In this document: positions 1-6,429 of the stretch, one piece after another | How positions within the stretch are numbered: the first letter of the stretch is position 1 | Layout: each line of letters opens with the position of its first letter | NCBI GenBank assembly: GCA_964498075.1 | Contig: CAZCGA010000185.1 | Span: 1 to 10,554 of the forward strand | DNA: 10,554 nucleotides | DNA from: CAZCGA01 sp964498075 | GTDB taxonomy: Bacteria; Desulfobacterota; Binatia; HRBIN30 | Direction: 5' to 3' | Program-made: the position numbers and the translations under genes | The notes under the pieces: generated by a model | The model's database searches: none | What the model saw: the letters and a program-made list of their open reading frames with translations, nothing else | What the model was told of the DNA's origin: nothing

Positions 1-2968
1 CAGGCACCACGTCGGAGATCACGATCCCGTTCGCGTCCTTATCACCGGTGTTCATCACCGTGAGCGTGTAGGTGATCATCGTCCCCGGATCAACTTTGCC
101 ACCCGCGAACGCGGCGCCGTTCATGTCGGTGGCGGTCTTGGTGATGGTCAGCTGTCCCGAATCGACCGTGACGCATGCCGCACGGCCCGGCGGGACGCCG
201 AGCGGGTCGCCGCCCGTAAACACCACCCATCCGCCGTCGTCTTCCGCCTTGGCGGAGTCGCACACCCGAGTCGTGTCCGTCAGATTCGGACTGAGCACAA
301 CGTTGAGATGGGCGCTCAAGATGACCTGGAATGGTTGGCCCAGATTGCAGCTACCAGCCACGCCACCACAATCCGCATCCGTGCCGCACGGGCCACCAAG
401 ATTCGCGGTGCTCGTAGGCCCGCACGTGCCGGCCTGGCCACCAGTGCAACTACCGCCAGGGCACTCGCCGTCCAGGCTGCAGGCCCTGCCCACCCGCGAG
501 CCGCCGACGCACCGGCTCGGAGAACAGCTATTGCCCGGGAAGTTCCAAGTCAGGAATCCCGCCGGGCCTTCCACTGCCGCGCCACCGATGCAGGCAGGGA
601 TGGACGCGCCTGGATCGTTCGAGGAGCAACTCGTGCTGACCACGCTGACCTGCGGGTTGCCAAAGGGGTCGGTGGGCAATGGGTCTTCGATCTTGACGTT
701 GTTCGATGGCCCCGCGGAGCACGGGTGGGTAGTCACGTCGATGTCGAAGGCAATCGGGCTGCCTGACAGTGGGTGCGTTGTGCCGCTGACCACCGTCTTG
801 TCGACCCGCGGCACTGCCGGGCCGCCCTGGTCGTTGATCATGCCATCGGCTCCGCTGTCGTCGCCGAGCATCCCGTCGGTTATGGGGACATCCGCCCGCA
901 TTCCGACCCCGTCGACCATGAAGGTCACGCCCGGCAGGGTGTAGAAGTGGTCGCCAAACGGGCCGCCTGGCTGCTCCGGCCCGAACTTCCGATACAGGAC
1001 CCCCTCCGGAACCGCGGTCGCCCCGTGGTAGGTCATACGCAAATGGGCGGAGTCGCCAGCGGATGGGCACTTGACGTCGAAATCGATGACGTCCCACGGA
1101 TAGAAGAACTGCGGATCACCATCGCCAAACATGCTGACCGGGAAGGTCATGACATTCTGGAGGGCCCGGCACAGGTGGCCGCCGTCGAGCGTCTCAATCG
1201 TCATGTATGGATTCGGAGGCGTGCCCCCCGGTGGGAGTCCGTGTTGCGGAAGCGAGGCGACCCGGCACTGGAACTTGTCTTTGATGCTATCGAAGTTGCC
1301 GTCGCCGCTGTTGGGCGCCATATCCTCGGTTGCGTCGGGTACGCCATCGGTTGCTGTCAACGAAGCAGTGTTGCTGGCCGCACCCGGGCCGCTCTCGGTC
1401 GAGGTCACGACGCTGGTCGTGTTCGGGAAAGTTCCCTCGGCGTCGTTCGTGGTCATATCGAAGGTAAGGTCGCAGGACGAACTGGCGGGAACTGTCCCGC
1501 CATTCACTGTCAGCGACGTTGTGAAGAAGAAGCCAGTGAAGCCGCAGGGGTCCCCAGTGTTGCTGACAATCCTGAGGCCACCCGCCGCGTTATCGCTGGC
1601 GGCAACGTTGTCGGTGAACATGATGCCGGTAAGCGCACAAACCGTATTGGGGTTGGTGACCGTAAATTTCATGCTTGTCGTGTCACCGCAATTGATCGAC
1701 GTGGGGGTAAACGTCTTTGTGATCGTCGGCACGCAGGCGACCTCAAAGTTCACGGTGTTGCTGGCCACTCCCGCGGCCTCGTTGGAGGTGATGGCGCCGG
1801 TCGTATCCGACTGGGCGCCGCATGTCGTGCTCGTCACATTCACCGTGACTGTGCACGCCGCGGCACCGGGTGCCAGAGTGACACCCGTCACACTCACCAT
1901 CTGGGTTCCCGCAGTTGCCGTAACCGTGCCGCCGCAGGTGTTCACCAGGCCATTGGGCGTGGCCACCACCACGCCGGGCGCGGTAGCGGACCAGTCGTCG
2001 GTGACGCCGATGCCGGTGAGGAACGAGAACGCGTTGGGGTTGGTAATCGTGAGCGTCAGGGTGGTGGTGTCAGTTGCGCCGCCATTCAAGGTGAGACAGG
2101 TGGTCCCAAGGGCTTTGCTGACCGTCGGCGGCAATGGCGTTACGATCTGGTACGCGACGATAGCCGCTGCCCAGTCGGCCGAGGCCGGGGCCAGGGTGCC
2201 GTCGGCAGCGAAGGCGCCGGTGGCCGAGACGACCTGGTATTCGGGATCGATCCCCCGTGGTACCGCCCCCGCTTGGCAGCCGACGGCCGGGTTGCGCTCC
2301 CCCCCCGTCGCGGTGTAGCCGGTGCCGCCATCCTGCGCGCCGCCCGGCGTGAAGATCGTGGGCCCCGCCGTGTTGTCGAAGCCGATAGCGCCGAAGAGCA
2401 CATCATTCGCATTCGTCGTCGCGGCCCCAAGCGTGACCGTAGGCTGCACGGGAGCAGGCCCCGAGTTCACGGCGGAGCCGTCCGTCTGCACGACCGTCGC
2501 GGTCTGCGCCACGAATGCGAGTTCGTCGACGCGCCCCACGCGGGCGCTTGAGTTGGGGAACGTCACTGTGATCGTGTCAGTTGTGGCGAGCGCCGTGGCT
2601 ACCGGTGCCGAGCACACGACCGTGCGCATATTGATGGCGGACAAACTGTTCGCGTTCACGGTGTACGTATTGCCCTGGTTGTCACTGCACGAAACCGCGC
2701 CAGCGGCGCCATTCGTCGCGAACGTAACAACAACGGTATGGCCGACAGGAATCGTCGCAGTAGGGTTGATTGCCATTGATGTGGCGTCGGCGGCGCATTC
2801 TTGCTTCGTCCCTCTGTTGGTGACCGTCAGGCCACTCGCAGAATGGGCGATGCCCAAGAGCACCAAGAGCGCAAGGCTCAACCCGCCGGCTTTCGACCTG
2901 ACACGCCGAAGCAAGCGAGCAGCGGTTTGGGTCAATTGTCTGGATGCATGCAAGCACGCGCTCTTCAT
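1..2968 (-). CDS. Secreted multidomain surface protein with DUF11-type repeats and a choice-of-anchor-U-like domain (C-terminus missing)
   Basis: Reading the minus strand from the ATG at 2968 gives 989 uninterrupted codons running off the left edge. A Shine-Dalgarno AAGGGGGA precedes this ATG; an in-frame ATG at 2986 lacks one. Residues 1-46 look like a signal peptide: Arg-rich n-region, then LSLALLVLLGI (30-40) and a small-residue cleavage area (HSASG). Residues about 47-279 form a Thr/Ala-rich beta domain ending SADWAAAIVAYQ. Residues 281-412 and 413-540 are two repeats of the DUF11/DUF7933 type (ITNPN/VTNPN, LTGI, TDD/TDN motifs). Residues 541-720 resemble the 'choice-of-anchor U' domain (VPDATED, GDGNFDSIKD, GDDSGADGMINDQGGP). 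Residues 815-874 are a nine-cysteine insert, and 937-989 are a DUF11 repeat (TITKTATD, ITYTLTVMNTGD). Such proteins normally end in a sorting tail (for example IPTL-CTERM), which would lie outside the window. Cell-surface location and partnership with the neighbouring exosortase are inferred; the ligand is unknown. Confidence 0.88.
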   Translation of the reverse strand, partial: MKSACLHASRQLTQTAARLLRRVRSKAGGLSLALLVLLGIAHSASGLTVTNRGTKQECAADATSMAINPTATIPVGHTVVVTFATNGAAGAVSCSDNQGNTYTVNANSLSAINMRTVVCSAPVATALATTDTITVTFPNSSARVGRVDELAFVAQTATVVQTDGSAVNSGPAPVQPTVTLGAATTNANDVLFGAIGFDNTAGPTIFTPGGAQDGGTGYTATGGERNPAVGCQAGAVPRGIDPEYQVVSATGAFAADGTLAPASADWAAAIVAYQIVTPLPPTVSKALGTTCLTLNGGATDTTTLTLTITNPNAFSFLTGIGVTDDWSATAPGVVVATPNGLVNTCGGTVTATAGTQMVSVTGVTLAPGAAACTVTVNVTSTTCGAQSDTTGAITSNEAAGVASNTVNFEVACVPTITKTFTPTSINCGDTTSMKFTVTNPNTVCALTGIMFTDNVAASDNAAGGLRIVSNTGDPCGFTGFFFTTSLTVNGGTVPASSSCDLTFDMTTNDAEGTFPNTTSVVTSTESGPGAASNTASLTATDGVPDATEDMAPNSGDGNFDSIKDKFQCRVASLPQHGLPPGGTPPNPYMTIETLDGGHLCRALQNVMTFPVSMFGDGDPQFFYPWDVIDFDVKCPSAGDSAHLRMTYHGATAVPEGVLYRKFGPEQPGGPFGDHFYTLPGVTFMVDGVGMRADVPITDGMLGDDSGADGMINDQGGPAVPRVDKTVVSGTTHPLSGSPIAFDIDVTTHPCSAGPSNNVKIEDPLPTDPFGNPQVSVVSTSCSSNDPGASIPACIGGAAVEGPAGFLTWNFPGNSCSPSRCVGGSRVGRACSLDGECPGGSCTGGQAGTCGPTSTANLGGPCGTDADCGGVAGSCNLGQPFQVILSAHLNVVLSPNLTDTTRVCDSAKAEDDGGWVVFTGGDPLGVPPGRAACVTVDSGQLTITKTATDMNGAAFAGGKVDPGTMITYTLTVMNTGDKDANGIVISDVVP

Positions 2969-3005
2969 GGGTCCCCCTTTGCGCATACGCGCGGAGTTCG
3001 GAAGG

Positions 3006-3028
3006 TTTTTGCCGTTTGGCTTTTTGCC
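3006..3028 (-). repeat. Short 15-bp-period direct repeat in the surface-gene leader
   Basis: The plus strand reads TTTTTGCC at 3006-3013 and again at 3021-3028, so the predicted transcript has two GGCAAAAA units. The first RNA unit could form a tiny GGC-A5-GCC hairpin. Nearer the gene, GCGC-GUAU-GCGC can pair just 5' of the AAGGGGGA ribosome site. I could not match this to any riboswitch family I know. It may be incidental leader structure. Confidence 0.35.
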
Positions 3029-3037
3029 TTGGCCGGG

Positions 3038-3067
3038 CTTGTAACGCGGAAGACGAGCACCTGTCAA
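3038..3067 (-). promoter_or_regulatory. Probable sigma-70-type promoter of the surface-protein gene
   Basis: On the minus strand a perfect -35 hexamer TTGACA (3067-3062) is followed after 18 bp by TACAAG (3043-3038), which matches four of six positions of TATAAT. Transcription would start near 3031 and leave a leader of about 60 nt before the ATG at 2968. Prediction by eye only. Confidence 0.45.
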
Positions 3068-3289
3068 TACGTAAAACTGCTGATTTGGGGGATTTCTTGC
3101 CTCGGCATTTTGGGGTGTGGCCTGGTGCCGATCACTCTCAAGATTTCAAGGGCGGCCGTTGGCGGACGTTATGAATTGCCGCGTCTCCCCCGACGGGCTC
3201 CTGCCGAGCCGGGTCGTAGATCCAGTCGGCTCAAGTGTATACCGGCTCAGGACTTTATTCTCCGCGCCGCCTCCTCTATTTTGGCGGGC

Positions 3290-3769
3290 ATGAAGTCTCC
3301 GATGGTGCGCTTCGCCGTGGTGTTCTTTCTGGCGTTGCTGGTCTTCAGCGTGCTCAGCGTCGCCACCAGTCTGCAGAACCACCTGCACGTCGCGGAGACC
3401 GGCTTTGCCGCCTTCGCGACCTGGCTGGCGCAATGCGCCGGCAGCCAGGCGCGGGTCACCGACAACATGATCGCCGTGAGCGGCTTTACGCTCGACATCA
3501 ACCACGAGTGCACGGGGGTGTTTGTGCTCTTCGTGCTCACCAGCTTCATCAGCGCGTATCCGGCGCGGCTGTATGCCAAGCTCGCCGGCATCGTCGTCGG
3601 GGTGACCACCCTCTCGCTCCTGAACGTCGTGCGCATCGCCACCTTGGTGCGCGTCGTGGAGTTCCGTCCGAGCCTGTTCGTCTACTTCCACGAGTACGTG
3701 TGGCAGGGCGCGTTCCTCATGCTGGTGACGGTGTATGCGATCACCTGGGTGGAGTGGGTGCGGCGATGA
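3290..3769 (+). CDS. Minimal exosortase/archaeosortase-family transpeptidase (XrtH-like size)
   Basis: A 159-residue polytopic membrane protein with the exosortase triad in family order. Cys74 is in NHECTGVF, Arg115 is in LNVVRIATL, and His134 is in FHEYVWQGAF at the start of the last helix. Hydrophobic segments run roughly 8-26, 76-90, 97-118 and 138-156. These enzymes cleave C-terminal sorting signals of exported proteins in the inner membrane and probably transfer them to a surface anchor. The length fits short types such as exosortase H (IPTL-CTERM-specific) rather than the roughly 290-residue EpsH/XrtA type. The active-site sequence ECTGV differs from the CNGVEA-like motif I recall for XrtH, so no subtype symbol is given. 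ATG 3290 is chosen; ATG 3302 (MVRFAVV) is also possible, and neither has a strong ribosome site. The stop overlaps the next start (ATGA). Confidence 0.85.
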   Translation: MKSPMVRFAVVFFLALLVFSVLSVATSLQNHLHVAETGFAAFATWLAQCAGSQARVTDNMIAVSGFTLDINHECTGVFVLFVLTSFISAYPARLYAKLAGIVVGVTTLSLLNVVRIATLVRVVEFRPSLFVYFHEYVWQGAFLMLVTVYAITWVEWVRR

Positions 3770-4284
3770 AGTGGCGCTTCGCCGGCACGTTCCTCCTGGC
3801 CTTTGCCCTGCTGCTGGTGCTGTGGTGGGCGATTGATTTCGCCAAGGCGTACCGCACTGCAGTGCTCTCCACCGTGCAGCTCGTGAGCCCCGTGGTCAAC
3901 GGCTGGTGGCTGGACTACGACCGGCCGAGCCGGGTGGGCGACGTGGTCTTTCGTCTCGGCGACCGCAAGCTCGCCATGTTGTTGCAGATGCCGGCGCTGT
4001 CGATGGGCCTGGTGCCGCTGCTGTCGCTGATCCTGGCGACCCCGGGGCAGACGGCGTCGCGCGCCGCCCTGCGCGCCGCGGCGGGAGCTGTCTTGTACTT
4101 CCTGCTCGACGTCGTGGTGGTGCTCGCGTATCCACTCATCATGGATCGGCCCAACGTCGTGAAGGACACGCTCGGCGTCTTCAGCGGCCTGATGGTCTTC
4201 GTCGTCGCACCGTTGGGGCTGTGGTTCGTGCTCACCTATCCGGCTCTGCGCGCGGTCTGGCGCCTGACGCCGGAGCGGCGATGA
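3766..4284 (+). CDS. Four-helix inner-membrane protein coupled to the exosortase
   Basis: The ATG at 3766 overlaps the exosortase stop (ATGA), so translation is probably coupled. The product is 172 residues with hydrophobic segments at about 5-25, 69-91, 103-126 and 136-159. A charged loop of about 40 residues, probably periplasmic, lies between helices 1 and 2 and contains NGWWLDYDRPSRVGD. No catalytic motif is recognisable. Short exosortases of the XrtH type often have a small accessory membrane protein beside them, and position and topology fit such a partner. This is a context inference, not a motif match. The stop overlaps the next start (ATGA). Confidence 0.78.
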   Translation: MKWRFAGTFLLAFALLLVLWWAIDFAKAYRTAVLSTVQLVSPVVNGWWLDYDRPSRVGDVVFRLGDRKLAMLLQMPALSMGLVPLLSLILATPGQTASRAALRAAAGAVLYFLLDVVVVLAYPLIMDRPNVVKDTLGVFSGLMVFVVAPLGLWFVLTYPALRAVWRLTPERR

Positions 4285-4919
4285 TCCGCGCCGTGATCTT
4301 CGACTGCGACGGCGTGCTGTTCGACTCCTGGCGCGCCAACATCGCCTACTACAATGCGGTGCTGGCGCAGCTCGGCCAGCCCATCCTCGATCCCGAGGGT
4401 GAGCGCCTGGCGCACGTCATGTCGGTCCCGCAGTTCTTCGCAGCGTGGTTCGGCGCCGATGCGCCGCTTGTCGAGCGCGCCGTCACCGTGGCTCGTGAGC
4501 TGGACTACGGACCGTTCTACGCCGGCATGCAGCCGGTGCCCGGTCTGCACCAGCTGCTGGCGCAGCTCAAAGTCGGCTATCGCCTGGCGATGGCGACGAA
4601 CCGCGGTGCGACCGTCGGCGGCGTCGTCCGCTACTTCGGCCTCGAACCGTTCTTCGAGCTCGCCGTCGGCATTTACGACGTCGCGCGTCCGAAGCCGTTC
4701 CCCGACATGATCGAAAAGTGCATCGCTCACTTCGGTATCGCGCCGGATGAAGCCGTCTACGTCGGTGATACCGCCTCGGATCACGCGGCAGCGACTGCCG
4801 CCGGCGCGCATTTCATCGCAGTCGGCCAGCACCTCGACGCGCCGCTGCGCATCGGACAGCTGGCCGAGCTGCCGCCCCTGTTGGCAGCCACGTGGCCGCG
4901 ACCGCATTCAGCCCGCTGA
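4281..4919 (+). CDS. HAD-superfamily hydrolase, phosphoglycolate phosphatase-like
   Basis: The 212-residue product has all four haloacid-dehalogenase motifs: I, FDCDGVLFDS with nucleophile Asp8 and acid/base Asp10; II, MATNR with Thr106; III, ARPKPFPD with Lys138; IV, VGDTASD with Asp163 and Asp167. The segment between motif I and motif II (about 15-90) is the helical cap expected of the Gph/PgmB subfamily. It should be a soluble Mg-dependent phosphatase; the substrate cannot be read from sequence. The start ATG (4281) overlaps the stop of the membrane protein, making it the third coupled gene of the exosortase operon. A role in sorting or anchoring, or simple hitch-hiking as housekeeping phosphatase, are both possible. 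The 3' end overlaps the convergent gshB by 12 bp. Confidence 0.92.
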   Translation: MIRAVIFDCDGVLFDSWRANIAYYNAVLAQLGQPILDPEGERLAHVMSVPQFFAAWFGADAPLVERAVTVARELDYGPFYAGMQPVPGLHQLLAQLKVGYRLAMATNRGATVGGVVRYFGLEPFFELAVGIYDVARPKPFPDMIEKCIAHFGIAPDEAVYVGDTASDHAAATAAGAHFIAVGQHLDAPLRIGQLAELPPLLAATWPRPHSAR

Positions 4920-5873
4920 CGCCGTCCGGCGTCGTCCGTTCCGAGCCGCCAGGCGTTCCAGAAAGTCGACGATGGGTACCTCGACGTGCGTGCCGCTGAC
5001 GTGATTGATCTGGCGCGCTGCGGACGGGCTGGTGACGTTGATCTCGGTGAGCTGCCCGTCAATCACGTCGATGCCCGCCAGCCACAGGCGGCGCTGTAGC
5101 AGCAGCGGCTTGACGGCGGCGATGATGGCGCGCTCGCGTTCCGTCAGCGTCGTCGCTTCGACTCGCGCGCCTTGGTGGATGTTGGCGAGGTGCTCTGGGC
5201 TGCGTGGGACGCGGTTGACCGCGCCGATCGGCTCACCCGCCAGCAGCAGGATGCGCTTGTCGCCGGCCGCGACGCCGGTCAAGAACTGCTGCGCGATGAC
5301 GTAATGCCCGCCGCGTGCCGCGAGATATCGGCCAACCACCTGCGCCGCGGCCCGCGCATCGACGGGCTGCACACCGCGGCCGCTGCAGTCCTCCAACGGC
5401 TTGAGCACGATGCGGCCGTGCGTGGCAGCAAAGGCGGCGATGCGCGGCGCGTCGTTGCTGACCAGCGTCGGCGGCGTGAACTGCGGCAGTGCGAGGGGCA
5501 GCAGCTTCTCGTTCACGGTGCGCAGGCTCACCGGATCGTTGACCACCGGAACGTCGGCCGCGGCGCGCTCCAGCACGAACGTCGCCGCCAGATAGTCGGC
5601 GTCCACCGGCGGATCCTTGCGCATCAACACCAGGTCGAAGTCCGCAAAGGCGTGCTCCGTCGCCGGCCCCAGCTGGTAGAACGGCTGGCGCTGCAGGTCG
5701 AGCGTGATGGACTGGGCGCGCACGCCGGCCCCGCGTTCGCTGAGGTAGAGGTCCGGGAGCGTGGCCACCGCGGCCGCGTGGCCGCGCCGGGCCATCTCCT
5801 CGATGAGCAGGAGCGAGGTCTCGGTAGCGAGATTCAGCGTATCGAGCGGATCGATGATGACGAGAAAGTGCAT
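4908..5873 (-). CDS. gshB: Glutathione synthetase (ATP-grasp)
   Basis: The 321-residue product, close to the usual length of about 315, joins gamma-glutamylcysteine and glycine using ATP in the cytoplasm. Family marks are the N-terminal start MHFLVIIDPLDTLNL, the MRKDPP motif (84-89), NDP and NEKL (112-124), the ATP-grasp lysine in VLKPLEDCSGRGV (Lys158), and the C-terminal metal/nucleotide segment DGQLTEINVTSPS (Glu277, Asn279). The familiar 'MVQGDYGGETR' region of enterobacterial enzymes appears only as a shortened AAGDKRILLL, a modest divergence. The start follows the arsR stop after 3 bp and has no strong ribosome site of its own, so it is probably translated with arsR. No gshA is present in the window. 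Confidence 0.93.
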   Translation of the reverse strand: MHFLVIIDPLDTLNLATETSLLLIEEMARRGHAAAVATLPDLYLSERGAGVRAQSITLDLQRQPFYQLGPATEHAFADFDLVLMRKDPPVDADYLAATFVLERAAADVPVVNDPVSLRTVNEKLLPLALPQFTPPTLVSNDAPRIAAFAATHGRIVLKPLEDCSGRGVQPVDARAAAQVVGRYLAARGGHYVIAQQFLTGVAAGDKRILLLAGEPIGAVNRVPRSPEHLANIHQGARVEATTLTERERAIIAAVKPLLLQRRLWLAGIDVIDGQLTEINVTSPSAARQINHVSGTHVEVPIVDFLERLAARNGRRRTASAG

Positions 5874-5876
5874 GGC

Positions 5877-6218
5877 TCATCGCTTCGCGCGCGTACGGGC
5901 GCGTCGCTGCGGGCGCAGGCGCCCGCCGAGCAAAGCGAGCACGCGGTCGAGCGTCGCGTGATCAATCGCGCAAACCACCTGCTGCCCGCGCCGCTCGCAA
6001 GTGATCAGGCCGGCGGCGCGCAGCTCCTTCAAGTGGTGCGACACCGTCGACAACGCCAGCTGGAAGTCCTCGGCAATGGCGCACACGGTGTTGCCCTTGC
6101 GATCCGTCCGGCAGCACAGGCCGTCGTCGTGGATGCGTTCGAAGATCGCCAGGCGGTTGGGGTTGGCGAGCGCCCGCAGCGCTTTCGACAGCGCATGATG
6201 GTCGGGGGTGATCTTCAT
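5877..6218 (-). CDS. ArsR/SmtB-family winged-helix repressor, cysteine-rich
   Basis: A 113-residue DNA-binding protein: ALRALANPNRLAIFERI (dimer/first helices, 13-29), recognition helix around LALSTVSHHLKELRAAGL (54-71), and wing ERRGQQVVCAI (75-85). Cysteines at 35, 36, 46, 74 and 83 could bind a metal, arsenite or a reactive species. Cys35-Cys36 and Cys46 flank the helix position where classical ArsR carries its CxC site, but the exact CVCDLC motif is absent, so the ligand is open. The frame is open up to a TTG at 6260, but the ATG at 6218 is preferred: ArsR homology starts right after it, and the upstream stretch contains the promoter-like and operator-like sequences. The Arg-rich tail is unstructured. 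Co-transcription with gshB suggests control of thiol supply under metal or oxidative stress (inference). Confidence 0.88.
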   Translation of the reverse strand: MKITPDHHALSKALRALANPNRLAIFERIHDDGLCCRTDRKGNTVCAIAEDFQLALSTVSHHLKELRAAGLITCERRGQQVVCAIDHATLDRVLALLGGRLRPQRRARTRAKR

Positions 6219-6236
6219 TTCGATAGTTTTCGAAAT
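6217..6236. promoter_or_regulatory. Probable ArsR operator (perfect inverted repeat)
   Basis: ATTTCGA (6217-6223) and TCGAAAT (6230-6236) are perfect reverse complements separated by six bases (TAGTTT). The element overlaps the arsR start codon (6218-6216), so a dimer bound here would block both RNA polymerase and translation initiation. Autoregulation through a short inverted repeat at the promoter is standard for this family; binding here is inferred. Confidence 0.65.
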
Positions 6237-6260
6237 AACGACGAATTGAGGCTGAGTCAA
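6232..6260 (-). promoter_or_regulatory. Possible arsR-gshB promoter, near-leaderless
   Basis: On the minus strand TTGACT (6260-6255, five of six) is followed after 17 bp by TATTTC (6237-6232, weak -10). Transcription would start around 6225, within a few bases of the ATG at 6218. This agrees with the lack of any Shine-Dalgarno sequence and with the operator lying over the -10. If it is right, the TTG at 6260 is part of a -35 box and not a start codon. Confidence 0.4.
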
Positions 6261-6286
6261 GGCCCGGGGGGAGCCGGCTTCAGAGA

Positions 6287-6327
6287 GCCCTTCGATACGC
6301 CGCCAAGAGAGGGCGGCTACTCAGGGC
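6287..6327 (+). repeat. REP-like hairpin, copy 1
   Basis: An imperfect palindrome with outer arms GCCCT/AGGGC, an asymmetric internal bulge TCGATAC/TACTC, inner arms GCCGCC/GGCGGC and a 7-nt loop. The shape (two stems separated by a conserved mismatch) is that of repetitive extragenic palindromic elements mobilised by RAYT transposases. A related copy in the opposite orientation lies about 40 bp away. Confidence 0.65.
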
Positions 6328-6365
6328 GAACGGTTGGATGATCAATTTCAGACACCATTTCCGCT

Positions 6366-6410
6366 CGTCCCGAGTAGGCCCCGTCTTCTCAGGCGCCGTA
6401 TCGAGGGACG
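6366..6410 (-). repeat. REP-like hairpin, copy 2 (inverted)
   Basis: Read on the minus strand it has outer arms CGTCCC/GGGACG, the same bulge TCGATAC/TACTC as copy 1, inner arms GGCGCC/GGGGCC (five of six pairs) and a 9-nt loop. Bulge sequences are identical to copy 1 while arm sequences differ but still pair, which indicates a conserved structure. The two copies face each other across 6328-6365. No RAYT transposase gene is in the window. Confidence 0.62.
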
Positions 6411-6429
6411 CTTGTGCGCATGCGCCGCC

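Larger units (their letters stand above)
2969..3289. other. Divergent intergenic region between surface-protein gene and exosortase operon
   Basis: This 321-bp stretch has no convincing coding frame and is visibly richer in A/T runs than the genes beside it. It holds the minus-strand promoter and leader repeat annotated separately. I found no convincing plus-strand promoter for the exosortase operon. A short GGCTC-CTGCC-GAGCC palindrome near 3196-3210 is too weak to call a terminator. No clear sigma-54 box of the GG-N10-GC type, which occurs ahead of some exosortase-substrate genes, was found. Confidence 0.6.

Noticed and set aside
773..2551. 592-residue plus-strand open frame, and overlapping plus-strand frames 72-944, 1131-2318 and 2322-3044
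   Set aside because: They lie antisense to the surface-protein gene, whose minus frame has a signal peptide and recognisable domains. The plus translations are low-complexity Arg/Val/Pro-rich sequences with no motifs, typical of antisense frames in GC-rich genes.
3196..3210. GGCTC-CTGCC-GAGCC possible terminator in the divergent region
   Set aside because: It has only five pairs, no T-run, and lies upstream of both genes, where no terminator is needed.
6219..6260. N-terminal extension of the ArsR protein from TTG 6260
   Set aside because: The added 14 residues are outside the ArsR fold, and the stretch holds a -35-like box and the operator; the ATG at 6218 fits the family start.
6416..6425. 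GCGCATGCGC palindrome after the selenoprotein stop
   Set aside because: It is a ten-base palindrome with no loop and no following T-run, so it is not a terminator; no other role could be supported.
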